64,000 nucleotides of DNA, from contig NW_002476224.1 in assembly GCF_000189635.1 (NCBI RefSeq), positions 310,001-374,000 of the forward strand, read 5' to 3'. The number at the start of each line of letters is the position of its first letter. The stretch's first letter is position 1. Positions 26,420 to 39,780 of this stretch are shown here, one piece after another. Origin of the DNA: Tetrahymena thermophila SB210 (lineage: Eukaryota > Ciliophora > Oligohymenophorea > Hymenostomatida > Tetrahymenidae). Under the pieces are notes generated by a model that had not been told where the DNA came from, made no database searches, and worked only from the letters and a program-made list of their open reading frames with translations. Position numbers and translations under genes: made by a program.

Positions 26420-27038
26420 TTTTATTTAATTTATCAATTAATAATATTTTATTATTTAAAATTAGTAAAAAATATATACAATTAAATTTTGAATTCAATG
26501 ATATAAGCTAAATTTCATTTTGTAAATACTTCTAAAAGATTAATTGAATAAAGATAAATAAAATTTTTCTAATTATTTATCAAAAAGGTTAGGATTTTAG
26601 TTCTATTTTTAACTTAAAATAATTATAAAAATTATCAAAGAAAATTTTATAAATTTAATAAAAAATGAAAAAATAAATAAAATCCATCATCATCTTTGAT
26701 AAAAACAATTTTTATTCAAATTTACTAAATTCTGTGTTTATTTTAAAATTGATCAATACAATTATGAAAATAACCAAACAAAATAATAGTATCTTAGATA
26801 CTTTTCGATATTGAGGAAGAATTTTTAATAATTTTTTAACTAAGAGAAGAGGTTATAAAATTTTGAAAATAAGTCTATTAGCTTGCGAATATGTGGACTA
26901 TACATAGAATAATTAATTTATAATAAAAAATATAAAATTAAAAAACAACTTTTTTTATAAAAAATATATTAAAAATAATATTTTAAAAGTAAATTATTTT
27001 ATTATCTTACAACTACAATTACATTTTTTTACTCTCAC
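26420..27038. other. AT-rich gap between convergent genes
   Basis: No gene or structured element seen. Confidence 0.6.
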
Positions 27039-30000
27039 TCATATTTGATATATTTTATTTATTATTATAAAGCAAATTTGGAAGGATTACTCATGTCTTT
27101 TTAAATAACTATTATCATTTATATCTGCTTATTCTTAATCCATCAGTTATGTTAATATATCAAGCTTTTCCATTATGTTTTTGGTAAATATATTATAATA
27201 TTCAGTTATTTAAACTTTTTCTTCATATTTTTGTTTGTTTGCGACCCAAAATTCTTTTATTTCTTATAGTGGTTTAACTTGGTCAGGGTAAATATCTAAT
27301 ATTTACTATGTTTTAAATTAGTTTTATTCATTGGCCAATAGTATAAATTGCTCAAAACCCATTTCATTCATTATTGATTTACTCTTAAACTTGGTGTTTA
27401 GTACCTATTGTTTCTATTCATCTAAGTTGGCAACAAATGATAATAATTAAACACCTTCTTCATCTATGAAGGCTTTTTCCATATTAGACGATATTGCATA
27501 AAATAATGCCATATATTCTTCTTATAATTATAGTTTTTTTTATTTAAAAGTATTCATAAAGAATTGAATGATTTCAAATACATCATACTTCTGTTAATTA
27601 AGCTCATTTATCATTTCTGTAGATAAGTTGTTTATTTGTAAAAGATCTATATTATCTAGCTTTTTATGATTATCTTGATCGTTTTCATTATTTTTCTATA
27701 AATTCATTTTTTATTCAAAATTTTTTATTTGATCAAGAACTTCTCTTTAATATTATTCCTTTTTTAGCACTTGAGGAATTGTTGTTAGTATTTTATATTT
27801 ATTAGTTGTACTTTTTTCTACTCTGACTTATTAAATGTTTTCGCATAAATGCATGTAAGTTTTGCAAAAGAAATGAAGATCTACACAGCTAAAGTCATTA
27901 AAATAAAGGTTCATAAAAAGATTTATTTATGGGTATTCATTTTACATTAGCATGCACTACTCTATAACTGAAATCATTTTCAGTTCTGCTACCTTTCTCA
28001 AACCGAAGAGGTATAAAAAATATTCATACATTTAAACATAGAGAGGATTTAAGATTTATTAGTGATTTTTAAGGCACTTGAAATTATCTTGTACAATACT
28101 GTTAATCATTTTGAGGATTTAAGGCATGTATTTAAGAGCATTTTTAGGTGCTTTTATATCATTAATTAAACTCGATATCCTATTTTTTTGCTATAAAGCT
28201 GCTTCAATGTTGATTGAATACTGCTTGTTTTAAGATCTGCTGTTTTATGAAGGTGAGTTTGAAAAAATAGATGATCTTGGGCTATCTAATTATCCTTATT
28301 AAGGATAAATTAAACTACCATTTAATAGACTTAATTTTTTAGGCTTACCAGATTAAGGGGAATTTACATCCTAAATACTCATTTTTTTTTACTAAGAGGT
28401 CAATGAAGAATAAGGAGATTTTTATTGTGACTGATGTCCACTAAATAATGAATAATGACCTGTGTAAGCTTAATTTGATTTTGGAGTAGAAATGTCAGAA
28501 TTAATGGATGCTCTTCTACTTTCTTTTTTAGTGAAGTTAAGATTTAGCTTTGAAACTTTGAAATTTCTTTGAATCATTTAGCTTTGCTCTTCTACTGTAT
28601 CTTATATTAGTTATTCAGTGTGAATTGCTCTGTCTCCTGAGAAAGTCTCAAATATTTCTTCAGCACTTTGCACATTATTTTCTTATTAAATGATTGAATT
28701 CGAGATAGTATTTTAGCTACCTGCTTGAGAATTGCTCAATTCCTTCTTTTGTGCAGAATTACTGAAAATACTTGTTTATTTGCTTTATTTTCTGTTAAAA
28801 GGATGCTTTATACTACCTTTTTAGGAGTCAGATGAGATATGATTTCCTTAACTACTTGCATTTCTTACCATATTCTCTATTTTTTTTTCCTATTCAGAAG
28901 CGCTTGATAGATAGCTAGTAAAATTTTTAGTTTAATTAAAATTATTTTTCTATTATTTAGCCTATTTTTTACTTTGATATTTTTCTTTAAACAAACTATT
29001 TCTACCTGAAGAACCATCACCTCCCTATCTTTCTGAGATTTATGAAGTATCTAAGTCCTCATTTTCAATATGAATGCTTATCTTTTTATTAAATTGGGAA
29101 TTAGCTTATTTTTTATCCTTTTTATCTGCAGTTTTAGAATCCTTTTGTTGCTTCTCCAATTTGGCTATAAGCTATATCTAGTATTTTTTAGATTACTTGA
29201 TTTCTTCTTCTTTTTCCTTAATTATCTATTGATATTTTTAAACTTCTTTTTATAGTTTATCAGACAATTATTAGCTTTTATTTACAGTTTAATCCACTAA
29301 TTCTTAAATTTTTAAAATATTGTCAGATTTAGAGATATTTTCTTTATCATTAAATAGGTCCTTAACTTCTTTGACCTTATTTTCATCTAAATTACTTATA
29401 ATTGAAGAATTTAAACTTGTTTCTTTTCTTTCTTATTCTTTTGTTAGCATTTATCGTGAAGAATCTTTGCTTTTTGGCTTACTTTTACTTTTTTATTTTA
29501 ATTATTTTACAAGATTTGTTTATCTTTGATTAGGTGAAAAAATACTTTTAGTTCTTTTATCAATCTCAACACTTAGATCTTTGTTTTCTATATCATCTAG
29601 CCCTGTAATAAAGTAATTTGAAGAAGGTTTATCTTTTTCTTTATATTTTGAGCTTATATTTGATGAATTTTTATTGCTTTTACTCAATCTTGAACTATTT
29701 AAAGATTAAGAACGTTAAGATTTAGAGTCATCTTCACTTGATTCTTATTAATTTTAAATCTATTGTAAATATCTACTATTATTCTCTGCCTGAAAATTAC
29801 TTTTTTGGTTTTTCCTTTTGGTTTGTAAGATTTCATCACTTTTAAAAGCTTCTGTATCATTAGCAGAATCTGTATAAATTATACTCAGATCATTACTATC
29901 TTAAGATTATTATTCAATAGACTACTATGAATTTTGAGAAGCTTGCATTTACTATCTTTTCTTTACCTAACTCCCTTTTTTATTTTTGAAATTGGAACGT

Positions 30001-32762
30001 TCTTTTTTTAGCTCTTATTTTATCCTTCTTTCTGAATCATTTTATTATATTTCTTAAATTAAATCACATTAAACCATTATATCCATAACATCAACTTGCA
30101 CAGTTTAGCAGAATACGTTATAGCATTCAGTTTCAGTTTGAATATTTTAGTCAGCTGACTCAACTGAAATGTAAACCTAAGTTCCATTTTCTTTTAATTT
30201 TGTTCTTTTCGTTTGAGTTTATCCATCAGAAAATTAAAAAACTTGTGTGTTAGTTTCAGCATTTTTCACTTCTCTTAAATCATTTGTATCAGTAGATTGA
30301 TTCTTCCAGAACTCTTTTAAAACTAGTTACTTATTTTCATCTAATTCGTTATCTTATTCATCCATATGTTCTTATTCCTCCTCCTCCTCTTCTTCTATCT
30401 TTTTACTAGTTACAGGCATGTTAGACTCTCTATCTATAACAAATTATCTAACAATCTATTTAATTAAAAAACATTTATCAAATTTAATATAATTTTAACT
30501 ATAAAAACATATCAATTCAAAATAAAAATTATTTTTTATTATTACCTCATCTATTTCGTGTTTCTTCATTTATTCTTCTAATGTAAGTTTCTCTTTTTTA
30601 AAGCTCTCCCCAACCTTAATTAAATCATTTCTCATTTTTCTATTTAGGTTTATTTCTTCCAACATTTTTTTCTTTTCTTTTAAGGCTGTTTACCAATCTA
30701 TTTTATTTTGATTCATCAGCAAAGCCAAATTTTCTTAGAAAAGTAGATTGTACTCTTCTTGCAATTAATTTATTTGGTTATTTATTATTTTATAATTTTT
30801 CTCAACTTTTTAACCTTTTTTTCTATTTATTCTAAAGTATTTTTAAAAATTTTATCAAAATTTTGAAGAATTATTTATTTGAAAAAATTATTTTTTCTGA
30901 AAGTTATTTTATATTTTACCTGCCTTCCGTAACAGACTGTTAAAGCTGCTTTTTTAAATCAGCAATTAACTAATTTCGATCATCAATCATTTGGAATTGT
31001 TTCTATAATTCATTTTGATAGTTCTTATGCAATTAATTTATTTACTCTAATGATTTTTTTTCAATTTTGTTATTCTCTTTACTTAGGCTTATAAATATTT
31101 TTTCGCTCATTGATATTTAGCTATCCCAAATTTCTTGCAGTAGCTGACTTCTTTCTTTGCACTCAGAAGCAATCTATCTCAATATCTCACTAATAGATGC
31201 TTAGAATACATTTTAATAGTAAGTAAAAACTTAATTTATACTTAAATTATCTGTTTTTACAAGCTCATCTAATTTGTCCTCCATCCATTTCTTTACATTA
31301 AGAACTTCTTATCTTTTCTATAACTTATTTTTTTGTTCTGCAAAAACTGGCTTAGGTTTTTATGCTGATAAATCAATCTTATTAATTATATCTTATGAAT
31401 TTTATTTAGTTTTCAAGTTTAAATCTATACTATTTTTTGAATTATTTCCTTAAAGCAATTATAGCATGAAATTTTTAGTTGACTAGCTTTTTGATGGTAC
31501 CTGATGCTAAGAAATTTCATGAAATTTTAATCCGGTCTTATTAAATCCTTTTTTTAATGATTAAATTTTAAAAAGAATAAAGTTCAAATTTAATTAATAC
31601 CTTGCTAAGTATGGGGCCTATAAGTTGATTTGCTATGAGCAGAAGTTAATAGATTTACATTATTCTATATTTAAGTATTTGGAGGTCCTCCAGTCATAGT
31701 TTAGGTAAATGTTGTTGCTAACATATCTTTTGGACTTGATTAAAAACTATAAACTGATGATCTTTAAGAAGATTGTGGTAAAGTATTTTAAGGATTATTA
31801 TTTTAAACTGAAATTTAGTTTGTTTTAGCTAAATATGAAATTGTTGAAAAACTTTTAGCTTTAAGTATTGGTTTTTGAGTTTTTTATTCGTTAATTGAAA
31901 GTTGTTGGCCTTATTTTTATTAATTTTGATAAGCCTTCTCAGAAATCTATTAAGAAAGTTAGTCTTTTTACTTTTCTATTATTTAGTCAAATGCGTAAGG
32001 CACAATGCCTTCAGTCACATGGAAATCATCGTATTTTTTAGGAACAATAATATTGCCATCTTTATCATTCAAGTTATATATAACATTTCTGTTTGTAAAA
32101 AGACTTTATTAATCGCATAATTCATGGATATGAGAATCTAATTCTAAATAATTCATATGATCATGAAAACTCAATTTGGTTTAAGCTTTTCTCAAGTGAT
32201 TGATGTATTAAACTTCATTTTTCCTTGTAAGTAAACTACCTTCAACGATTTTATCTTTTTTGTTTTCAGATGTTTAAGGAATCTGCTTGATTTATGTCTA
32301 AGTTTCTTCTTCTTCTTTGATTATTGGAGTTACTGCCTAAGAATAATTTCTCCTTCTATTTGTTTATTCAGTTTTAGGTTTTTACATATTGTTTATGTAA
32401 AATGATTTAGGTGAGCCATTTTTGCTTAAATTTTAAACTGATTAAACCACTTTCATATCGCTCTAAGGAGAAAAAATAATTTAACCATTAAATTAAAGTT
32501 TAGTCTTTGAATGAATACTATCTATAGATAATGTATTGCTACTTGGAGTTATAGATCTAATATTATCATAATTATTTATATCTTCTATTTATTTTGCTAT
32601 TTAATAATCCCTATTTTATTGTGATTCTGTATTACTTTCGTTCTATTCCTAGTCTGGTATAGCAAGCAGTTTTCCTATTTTTTATTTTATTTCGTTATAT
32701 TCTTTAGGGCCCATTTTAATAGCCCCTTTTTAAGCAACCGTTTAAGATGAAGATATATTCAT
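27039..32762 (-). CDS. Giant coiled-coil protein with AXDND1-like (axonemal dynein light chain) core
   Basis: Introns at 31548-31600, 30832-30919 and 30456-30545 leave exactly 1831 codons (1830 aa). The N-terminal ~450 residues are Q/N/S-rich, with a conserved-looking stretch LFTNRNVIYNLNDKDGNII. The next part matches the axonemal dynein light chain (p28/DNALI1) family core, ILRQIASECKERSQLLQEIW, followed by coiled coil. This is the pattern of AXDND1-type proteins, which are linked to axonemes and cilia. After the last intron come an acidic run (EEEEEEEQE), repeated NxQT/ETNTQV-type motifs, about 700 Ser/Lys/Gln-rich residues with coiled coil, and a C-terminal ~350-residue helical module starting near YMPQILKMINSIVQDNF. 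That module is shared with the gene at 53011-57023. The axonemal role is inferred from the core only. Confidence 0.8.
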
Positions 32763-33760
32763 CTGTGCTCAAATTTTAATTAACAATAATTGGTCTTAAT
32801 AATATATTCTGAGAAATTTATCAACTAAATTTTTAAACAAAGCTATCAAAAATGCTTATTATAAATAATAATGTAATAACATTCTTACAATACAATTAAT
32901 AGTCTTTATCATTAACCATATGATTTTTAATTCTTTTTTATAGTACTAAATAAAAAACAAAATTTTAACGTTTAAAAATGTTAGATTGATAAAAAGAAAA
33001 GCCAAACACAAAATTTAATTTTTTGCATAGTTTACTGAATTAATAATATTTTATTAAGCCAATAAATTTAATAAATGAAACAGCTCAAAAAATCCAAAAC
33101 ATAAGTTAAAATCAATTTAACTTCATTGATGTATGTTTATTTATCAAAGAAGACCTTAATAAGTGTAGCATGGAACTAACGGCAGCAAATTTAAAAACAA
33201 GTTAAAATAATTTATTTTCGAAAATACTTAATAATGTTAATAGTTAATTAAAATAAACAAAATAAATCTATTTTTTTTATTTTAAGGATTGTAAATTAAA
33301 TATTTTATTAAATATGATAAAAATTTACTCTTCTTTATTTTTTATATATTTCTTAATCCAGAAATATAATTAATTAAGTTTCTTGCTTGATTTGATTAAA
33401 AAATAAATTAATTTGAAAATAATCTTTTTTTAAAATAAATTAGTTTATTAAAAAAAAAATTAATTTGTTTTAAAATCTGATATTTTTACATTAATAATTA
33501 TTTATTTGTAAACATTATATCAAATAAGAATATAAACAACTTTTGCATAAAATAATAAATAAAATTTAAATCGCAAATTATAAAAAGAAAATTACTTTAA
33601 GTTAAATTTGATTAATACAATAGCTTTTTCTTTGCTTATTAAATAAATTAAAAAAAACAGAATAGACAAAAACCTACTTATTATTAGTCCTAATTTAACA
33701 AATCTATAATAAAAAATTGTTAAATAAGCTGAGAAAAGAATAAGTAGAAGTAAACTAAAT
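32763..33760. other. AT-rich intergenic stretch between divergent genes
   Basis: No gene seen. Long A/T runs including a poly-A/poly-T rich block at about 33380-33480. Confidence 0.6.
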
Positions 33761-36700
33761 ATGAAAAATTAAAATACAAATAAGAAAAGAAAACTGATTT
33801 CATATTAATAATTTCAAAATGTATTTGAAAAATATTATTCTAATATAATATCATTTACAATATGCATTTAGTATGGAGTAATAGAAGCTATTTATATGGA
33901 TAAAGATGGATTTAAGATTTATATTTGGGTTTTGTTAACATTGATTGCTTTACATAATGTATCACTTTTAACTATAAAGCATTTCAAAATTATTGAAATA
34001 AAAAAATAAACAGAATTAAAACTAAATATTATTCTGGCTTTATTAATTGATGAAATATTCCTTATGTTTGATGAAAATAAATATTAGTTTTCTTTAGTCT
34101 TCTCGCTACTTATCCTTTAAAAAATATCAGAAGACTTCGAAGACACCAAAATGTTTTTCCTTTTTACATTTTTATTATAAACATACTTGGTTATAAGGAT
34201 AGCTATATAAATAGGGATTAACTAACAATCTATTACAGAATGTATATAAGTATTTTTATCAGGATTTTTTTCTTAAATTCGATCATTTTCTAAAGTTTAC
34301 TAAAAATAATTTGAGCATCACCTATCTTTAAATAATAAAAAAATTTAAGATGATTTAAATAAGGTTTAAATACTAAATGAATATTAGGAGGAGAATCTCA
34401 GGAATATTAATAAAAATGAATAAATTGAGGATTAAATAGATCTTTTAAGAAAGAAATGTTAAAGTATATAAAATGAGAAAAAACATAATTACTCTTATTA
34501 ATTTCCTTAAGAGAGTGAACGAAATTCAATCATAGATTGTACTTCTACTTACAGATAAAACGAAATTTCCTTCAAAAATCCTAATATTTTATAATTATTT
34601 GCTAATGAATCATCGATAGGAATAATTTTTATAGATAGCTAATTATAAATTTAGTATAACAATGAATAATCTTATTCTTATTTTGACTCGTGTTATAAAA
34701 ATAATTTTAGATCAAAATTATTTTAATGGACAGTTAATATAAATAAAATCTAAAAAGATAATATCGAACTAAGTTGTAATCTGTAGTAGGGTTCTTAAAA
34801 AAATTCAAAAAAAATTAAAAATCTAAAGAGATCATAATCTTTCATGAATTTCTCATAACCGAGCTAGCTTAATGAATCAGTAGCTTTAGATTGTTTGTTT
34901 TTTAATGCATCTTCGTTGCCTCACTAAAATTTAATTACAGGATATAATAATGAAAAATCTAATTTATTTAACAACACACTAAATTATGATCTAGATTAAT
35001 CAAAAATGAGCTAATGTTTAAATTAATAATATTTATTTTCCCCATTAAAAGCTTAGGTTTGTTAAAAAGAATATTCCAATTTTAAAAAAGCTGATTTGAA
35101 TTACAATTATTAACTTTTAAACGCTCTCAAAAAAGGTAAAAATTTAGCAGTTGGAGACATAATTTCTATCATTTCTGATATATAAAACTACTAGTAACCA
35201 AAGTATTTCAAAGCTTATAATAGCGAATAAATAATTGAAAGTTCCAAGGATTCATTTGAAAAAGAATCTAATGACGAGGATAATAATGCATAAAATAGTT
35301 AATCTGATTTACAGTTTAAGATTGTTAGTAATGTCTTGAAAATCAACATGAAGGATGAAAAAAATAATATGGTATAAGTGTATTTTAGAGTTTATTATTG
35401 TAATGAATTAGAAAATAAATAAACCACATTTCAATCTCACCAACAAAACTAAAATAAAGAATAGATATATATAATAATGGAAATAACTGAATCTAGCTAT
35501 CTGCCTTCTAATTTAATTGATGTGAAATAGTTTGATTATTTTAAAAAAAAGATTCTCTCTTCTGTCTCTCATGAGCTTTAAACACCTTTGAATTGTAGCA
35601 TATAATTATTAGAAATTTTACAAAATAGCGATATTTTGCAAGAGACCCAAAAAAAAATGTTTGTAACACCAACATTAAATTCAAATTAGCTGCTAATGTA
35701 CATGATCAACGATATAATAGATTTTGCTTAAATTGCAGATGGAGAGCTGAAATTAAATTTTACACATTTTAATATTGTAGATACAATAAGGGATTGTCTC
35801 AGCTACTTTACAATTTAAGCAGCTTTCAAAAATATTACTATTGATTTCAATTTTGATTAAGAAATCCCTTTAATTATTCATTCTGATCCTATGAGATTAA
35901 AACAAGTAGTTATTAATCTTATAAGTAATGCAATAAAATTTACTAATAAAGGATTCATTTCTGTCAATTTAGATCTAGAGGATGAAAATTTAATTAAAAT
36001 ATCTATTTAGGATACTGGTTGTGGGATTCCTTCGCAATTAGGTTCTAATATTTTTAAAGGAGTTGAAGATTATAAAAACATATAATAGAAATTTAACACA
36101 AAAGGAGCAGGATTAGGATTAACGATCGCAAACAATATTGCAATGGGACTCGGTGATAATAGGAAAATAGAATATACTAGCTAAGTTGATGTTGGAAGTG
36201 TGTTTACTTTTTTTGTGTTAAATAGATCAAAAAATATAAGTGGATGCAAAATAAATCATGTAAATATATTTAATAGGAGTTACTATTAATGGATATCACT
36301 AAAAAAATTATCTATGGATTATGTATCAAGAAAGTCCTTAGAAAATCAAGAAAGCTCTTTAAGATCTAAATACTCGTTTAGATATTCCTACAATTAATCT
36401 TTTAAAAATACTAGTCAAAGAGAATTCTAAACTTTATCTATTGAAGCAATTAATTAAATAGAAAATTTAAAAAGTTAGAATTTTGCGAAAAAACAAAATA
36501 TTTCTGCTCTTTAAATTCTCACTCCTGAAAATAGAAATTAATAATGTGAATCACAATCAGCACTTTGGAAAGAACCAGAAAAATAATATGAAGAAGAATA
36601 TAACTCTTCAATTAGTTCTTAATCAATTTAAAATATAAACTTAAATAAAAAAAGAGACACCATCGATACAGGGTTTAATTCTTATTAGACAATTAAACTT

Positions 36701-38108
36701 TAATCAAAAAATTCATATTAAGTCTCAGAATAAGAAGATAAATAACCTTCTATATAAAGTTAAATGAAGCAGTAGCATCTATAAGCTAATCATGAAGATG
36801 AACCTTGCAACATACCAAGTGACAATTCTATTTAGTATAAAACTCATAAAAGAATCAATTATAATTATTTCAATGTAGCCCATAGAAAAAATATTAAATA
36901 AATATCAACTAGAGGATAAGATTATATAGATATTGATAAAAATTAATATATGATACCAAAAAGAATAAGAGATAGTTAACTTGATATTTTGTAGTCAGAA
37001 ATTTTAAAAGTTATCTCTGATTCCTCTCTAAGTGTTTTGTAACTATTAAATCAACTTTATTCTTTCTAAATTATTTTGTTAAATATATTTTAACTATTAG
37101 AAGCCTAATATTAATAATTACTTATTTAATTTAATTTAACCCTGATAATTTGGTTCTACCCTAAATTATGATAGGATTTCCATCTCGATTAATATTTTAA
37201 TTACTTATTTACTTACCTATTTATGTTTTAAATAAAAAATTATTTATAGCATAATTAATATATTTGTATTAACAAAAATAAAAGATGATGCTATCAATTG
37301 CCAGACTAAATTATTAACTAAATATTAATTTTATTTATTTTTAAATAATAGGTCTCCTAAAAAAATTCCAAAGAAAAACAATGACTAAAGACATAAAAGA
37401 CTTAGCATATAATCAACGAGTCAACGTATTTTCTCATAAGATTCTGCATTAGATAGAAGATTTTCACTCAGCTAAGAAGATTTAAATAAAAAGACCATTA
37501 AAAAAAATTACTATTAAACTGATTTAAGTCCAACAAATCAAAATAAAATATTTAAACATGCAAAAAAAATGTCAACGATATCAGAAGAAACAATAACAAA
37601 TTATACGAAAAAGTTAATGCAAGAAACTTAAAATAATGGAGTAGATTCTGATTACAATAAAAGCAACTATATTTATAATAACTCTGTCACCGATATTAAA
37701 AACTGTCAATGTCCTAAAATATTAATTGTAGATGATAATCCATTTAATTTATTTGCACTTGAGCTTCGTCTTAAAGAATATTCATATGAAGTAGACAAAG
37801 CTAATAGCGGGATGGAGGCTATTGAAAAAGTAAAAAATAGATATAATAATTAAAAGAGTTGCTGTAAACAATATAAATTAATTTTTATGGATATTGATAT
37901 GCCATAAAAGAATGGATATGAAACAACTCTTGAAATTTTTGATTTCTTTAATTCAATTAATGAAAAATGTTGTCCAATATCTGCATGCACTGCTTATGTT
38001 TAAGAAGAAGAAAAGAAAAAGGCATTCAATACTGGGATGTCCTACTATTTAACAAAACCTGTTCTCTCAGAAAAATTATTAAAAATATTAATTTCTGCAA
38101 ATTTATGA
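33761..38108 (+). CDS. Membrane hybrid histidine kinase with receiver domain (paralog 1)
   Basis: One intron (37039-37351) leaves exactly 1345 codons. The first ~160 residues contain several hydrophobic helices (membrane sensor). The dimerisation/phosphoacceptor box is VSHELQTPLNCS near residue 602; its His is present but the usual Arg after SHEL is Gln. The ATP-binding domain has the N box LKQVVINLISNAIKFT, G1 DTGCGIP and G2 KGAGLGLTIANN. A long Q/S/N-rich linker follows, then a receiver domain (about residues 1210-1340) with the acidic pair in LIVDDN, phosphoacceptor Asp in FMDIDMP, a Thr/Ser site in SACTAY, and the conserved Lys in LTKPV. The expected reaction is His autophosphorylation and intramolecular transfer to Asp. 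A paralogous gene follows in the same direction. Confidence 0.92.
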
Positions 38109-39780
38109 TAAATTTATATTTTTCATAATAACTTAAAAATTTAATTAATATGAAAAATTAACAATATTTTAGAACTTTTTTATTATTTTTTTTTTAAAAA
38201 CTGATAAAATATTTACATAATTTCTCTAAGAAGTTGTTTTAGCAAAAAAGTCATTGGTTAATGCTTCCATAAAAAGTTAAATTTAATTATTTAAAAGGAT
38301 TTAAAGAATACATCTTCAAAAACAAAGACAGACGATTGATTTAGTATATAAATATTACTTATATATTTAAGGTACCAATTTTTCTAATAAAAATTACAAT
38401 GTTAAATTTGTCATATTATTTTTATTTATGTTTACTTAAATATCCTTCTTTTTGTTTATCTATATTTTTATAAAAGGAAAAATTTACATTAAAAAAATTA
38501 TAATTAATAAATAAATTTTAATCAAAGAATCATAAAAGCTCGACCATTTTTAAATTAATTTCAATAGCTATTTTAAGATTAAGATGTACTTTAAAAAAGG
38601 ATTGATTATTAAAAATATTAAGAATTACGGCAGAATACCAGAAAAGACGCAAAATGATATATTGTATGTCCTTTTTATTAAGACTCAAACAAATTAATTT
38701 CAAACAAAACTTTTTGAAATAAAATATAAATTTTAATAAATATTTTAGCATTTCTACTGCTTCACTAAAAAATTTTACAGTATCAAAAATTTTTTTAAAA
38801 GTAGAATAAATTTTATCAAACAAAATATAAAAGTTTACAATAAAATTTTTATTGTGTAAGAAATATGAAATTAATTGATAAGAATTTAATGAACTAAAAA
38901 TATTTGTAGTAATTATTTTGAATTAAGTTTTAAAGTTTTGCAAGGAATTAATTTTTTTAATTAAATTAAAGCCACATTACATTAATTTGAATACAAAAAT
39001 CAATTATTAAATTGATGAAAGCGTATTTGATTGAATTTTTCCACATTTCATTTTTATGAAATATTAGAAAGAATTTACCTGATTGAATGATTTAAAAGTA
39101 AAATATGAATTTTTTCTATTACTTGAATATTAAAAAGCTGATATTTATTGTATTTTTTGAGAAAAGTTAAAAGAAATCTTAGCAAAATATTTGTTTTGTT
39201 TTTTTAATTTGTTTCATGTCAAAAAATAATTTTAGATATAGAAATATTATAACATCTTACATTAAAATTAGCATAAGCAATTTTTATTTTAGATTATATT
39301 TCAGTAAATAAATGCTTAATTTATGAAAAAAATTTGGATTAAAGTGGTGATTAATGGCTATTATGAGTTATGTTTTATCTAATAAATTATCTTTACTTAA
39401 GAATAGCGAGAATTCTATCTATCTCACCTATTAATTTTTTTTTTTTTACATACACACTCTACAGATATGAGTAGTTAGTTTAGGGTATTATTAATTTAAG
39501 CTATGCAAATATCATTTGGAAGCAAAACAAATCTAAGTAAATTTTTTTAATATCAAATTTTTAATTTGTGCTTTAGAATAATAAATAAACTCAACTCACC
39601 AAATAACTTTTATCATTTCCTATTTGTTAATCAATTCTCTTAATAAGTGAAGTAAATAATACTTAGCATAAAACAAAATACCTTTTTAATTTTTCGCTCT
39701 CCTTTTTAATATATTAAGAAAGAAGTTTTTGCATAGAATCTTTTAGGTAGAATAAAAAAGCTTATTTGGAGGGAGTAAAT
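38109..39780. other. AT-rich stretch between the two histidine kinase genes
   Basis: Contains one possible small ORF on the minus strand (38530-38823, listed separately); otherwise no coding signal. The sequence just upstream of 39781 (about 39466-39780) is open in places but not alignable to the other kinase. Confidence 0.5.
38530..38823 (-). CDS. Possible small hydrophobic/basic ORF, doubtful
   Basis: 97 codons from ATG to a true ciliate stop (TGA). It has no TAA or TAG codon, unlike the neighbouring genes, and the patch is a little less AT-rich than its surroundings. The product would be Phe/Leu/Ile/Lys-rich with helical hydrophobic stretches. No family is recognised. A chance frame is quite possible. 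Confidence 0.25.
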   Translation of the reverse strand: MFDKIYSTFKKIFDTVKFFSEAVEMLKYLLKFIFYFKKFCLKLICLSLNKKDIQYIILRLFWYSAVILNIFNNQSFFKVHLNLKIAIEINLKMVELL

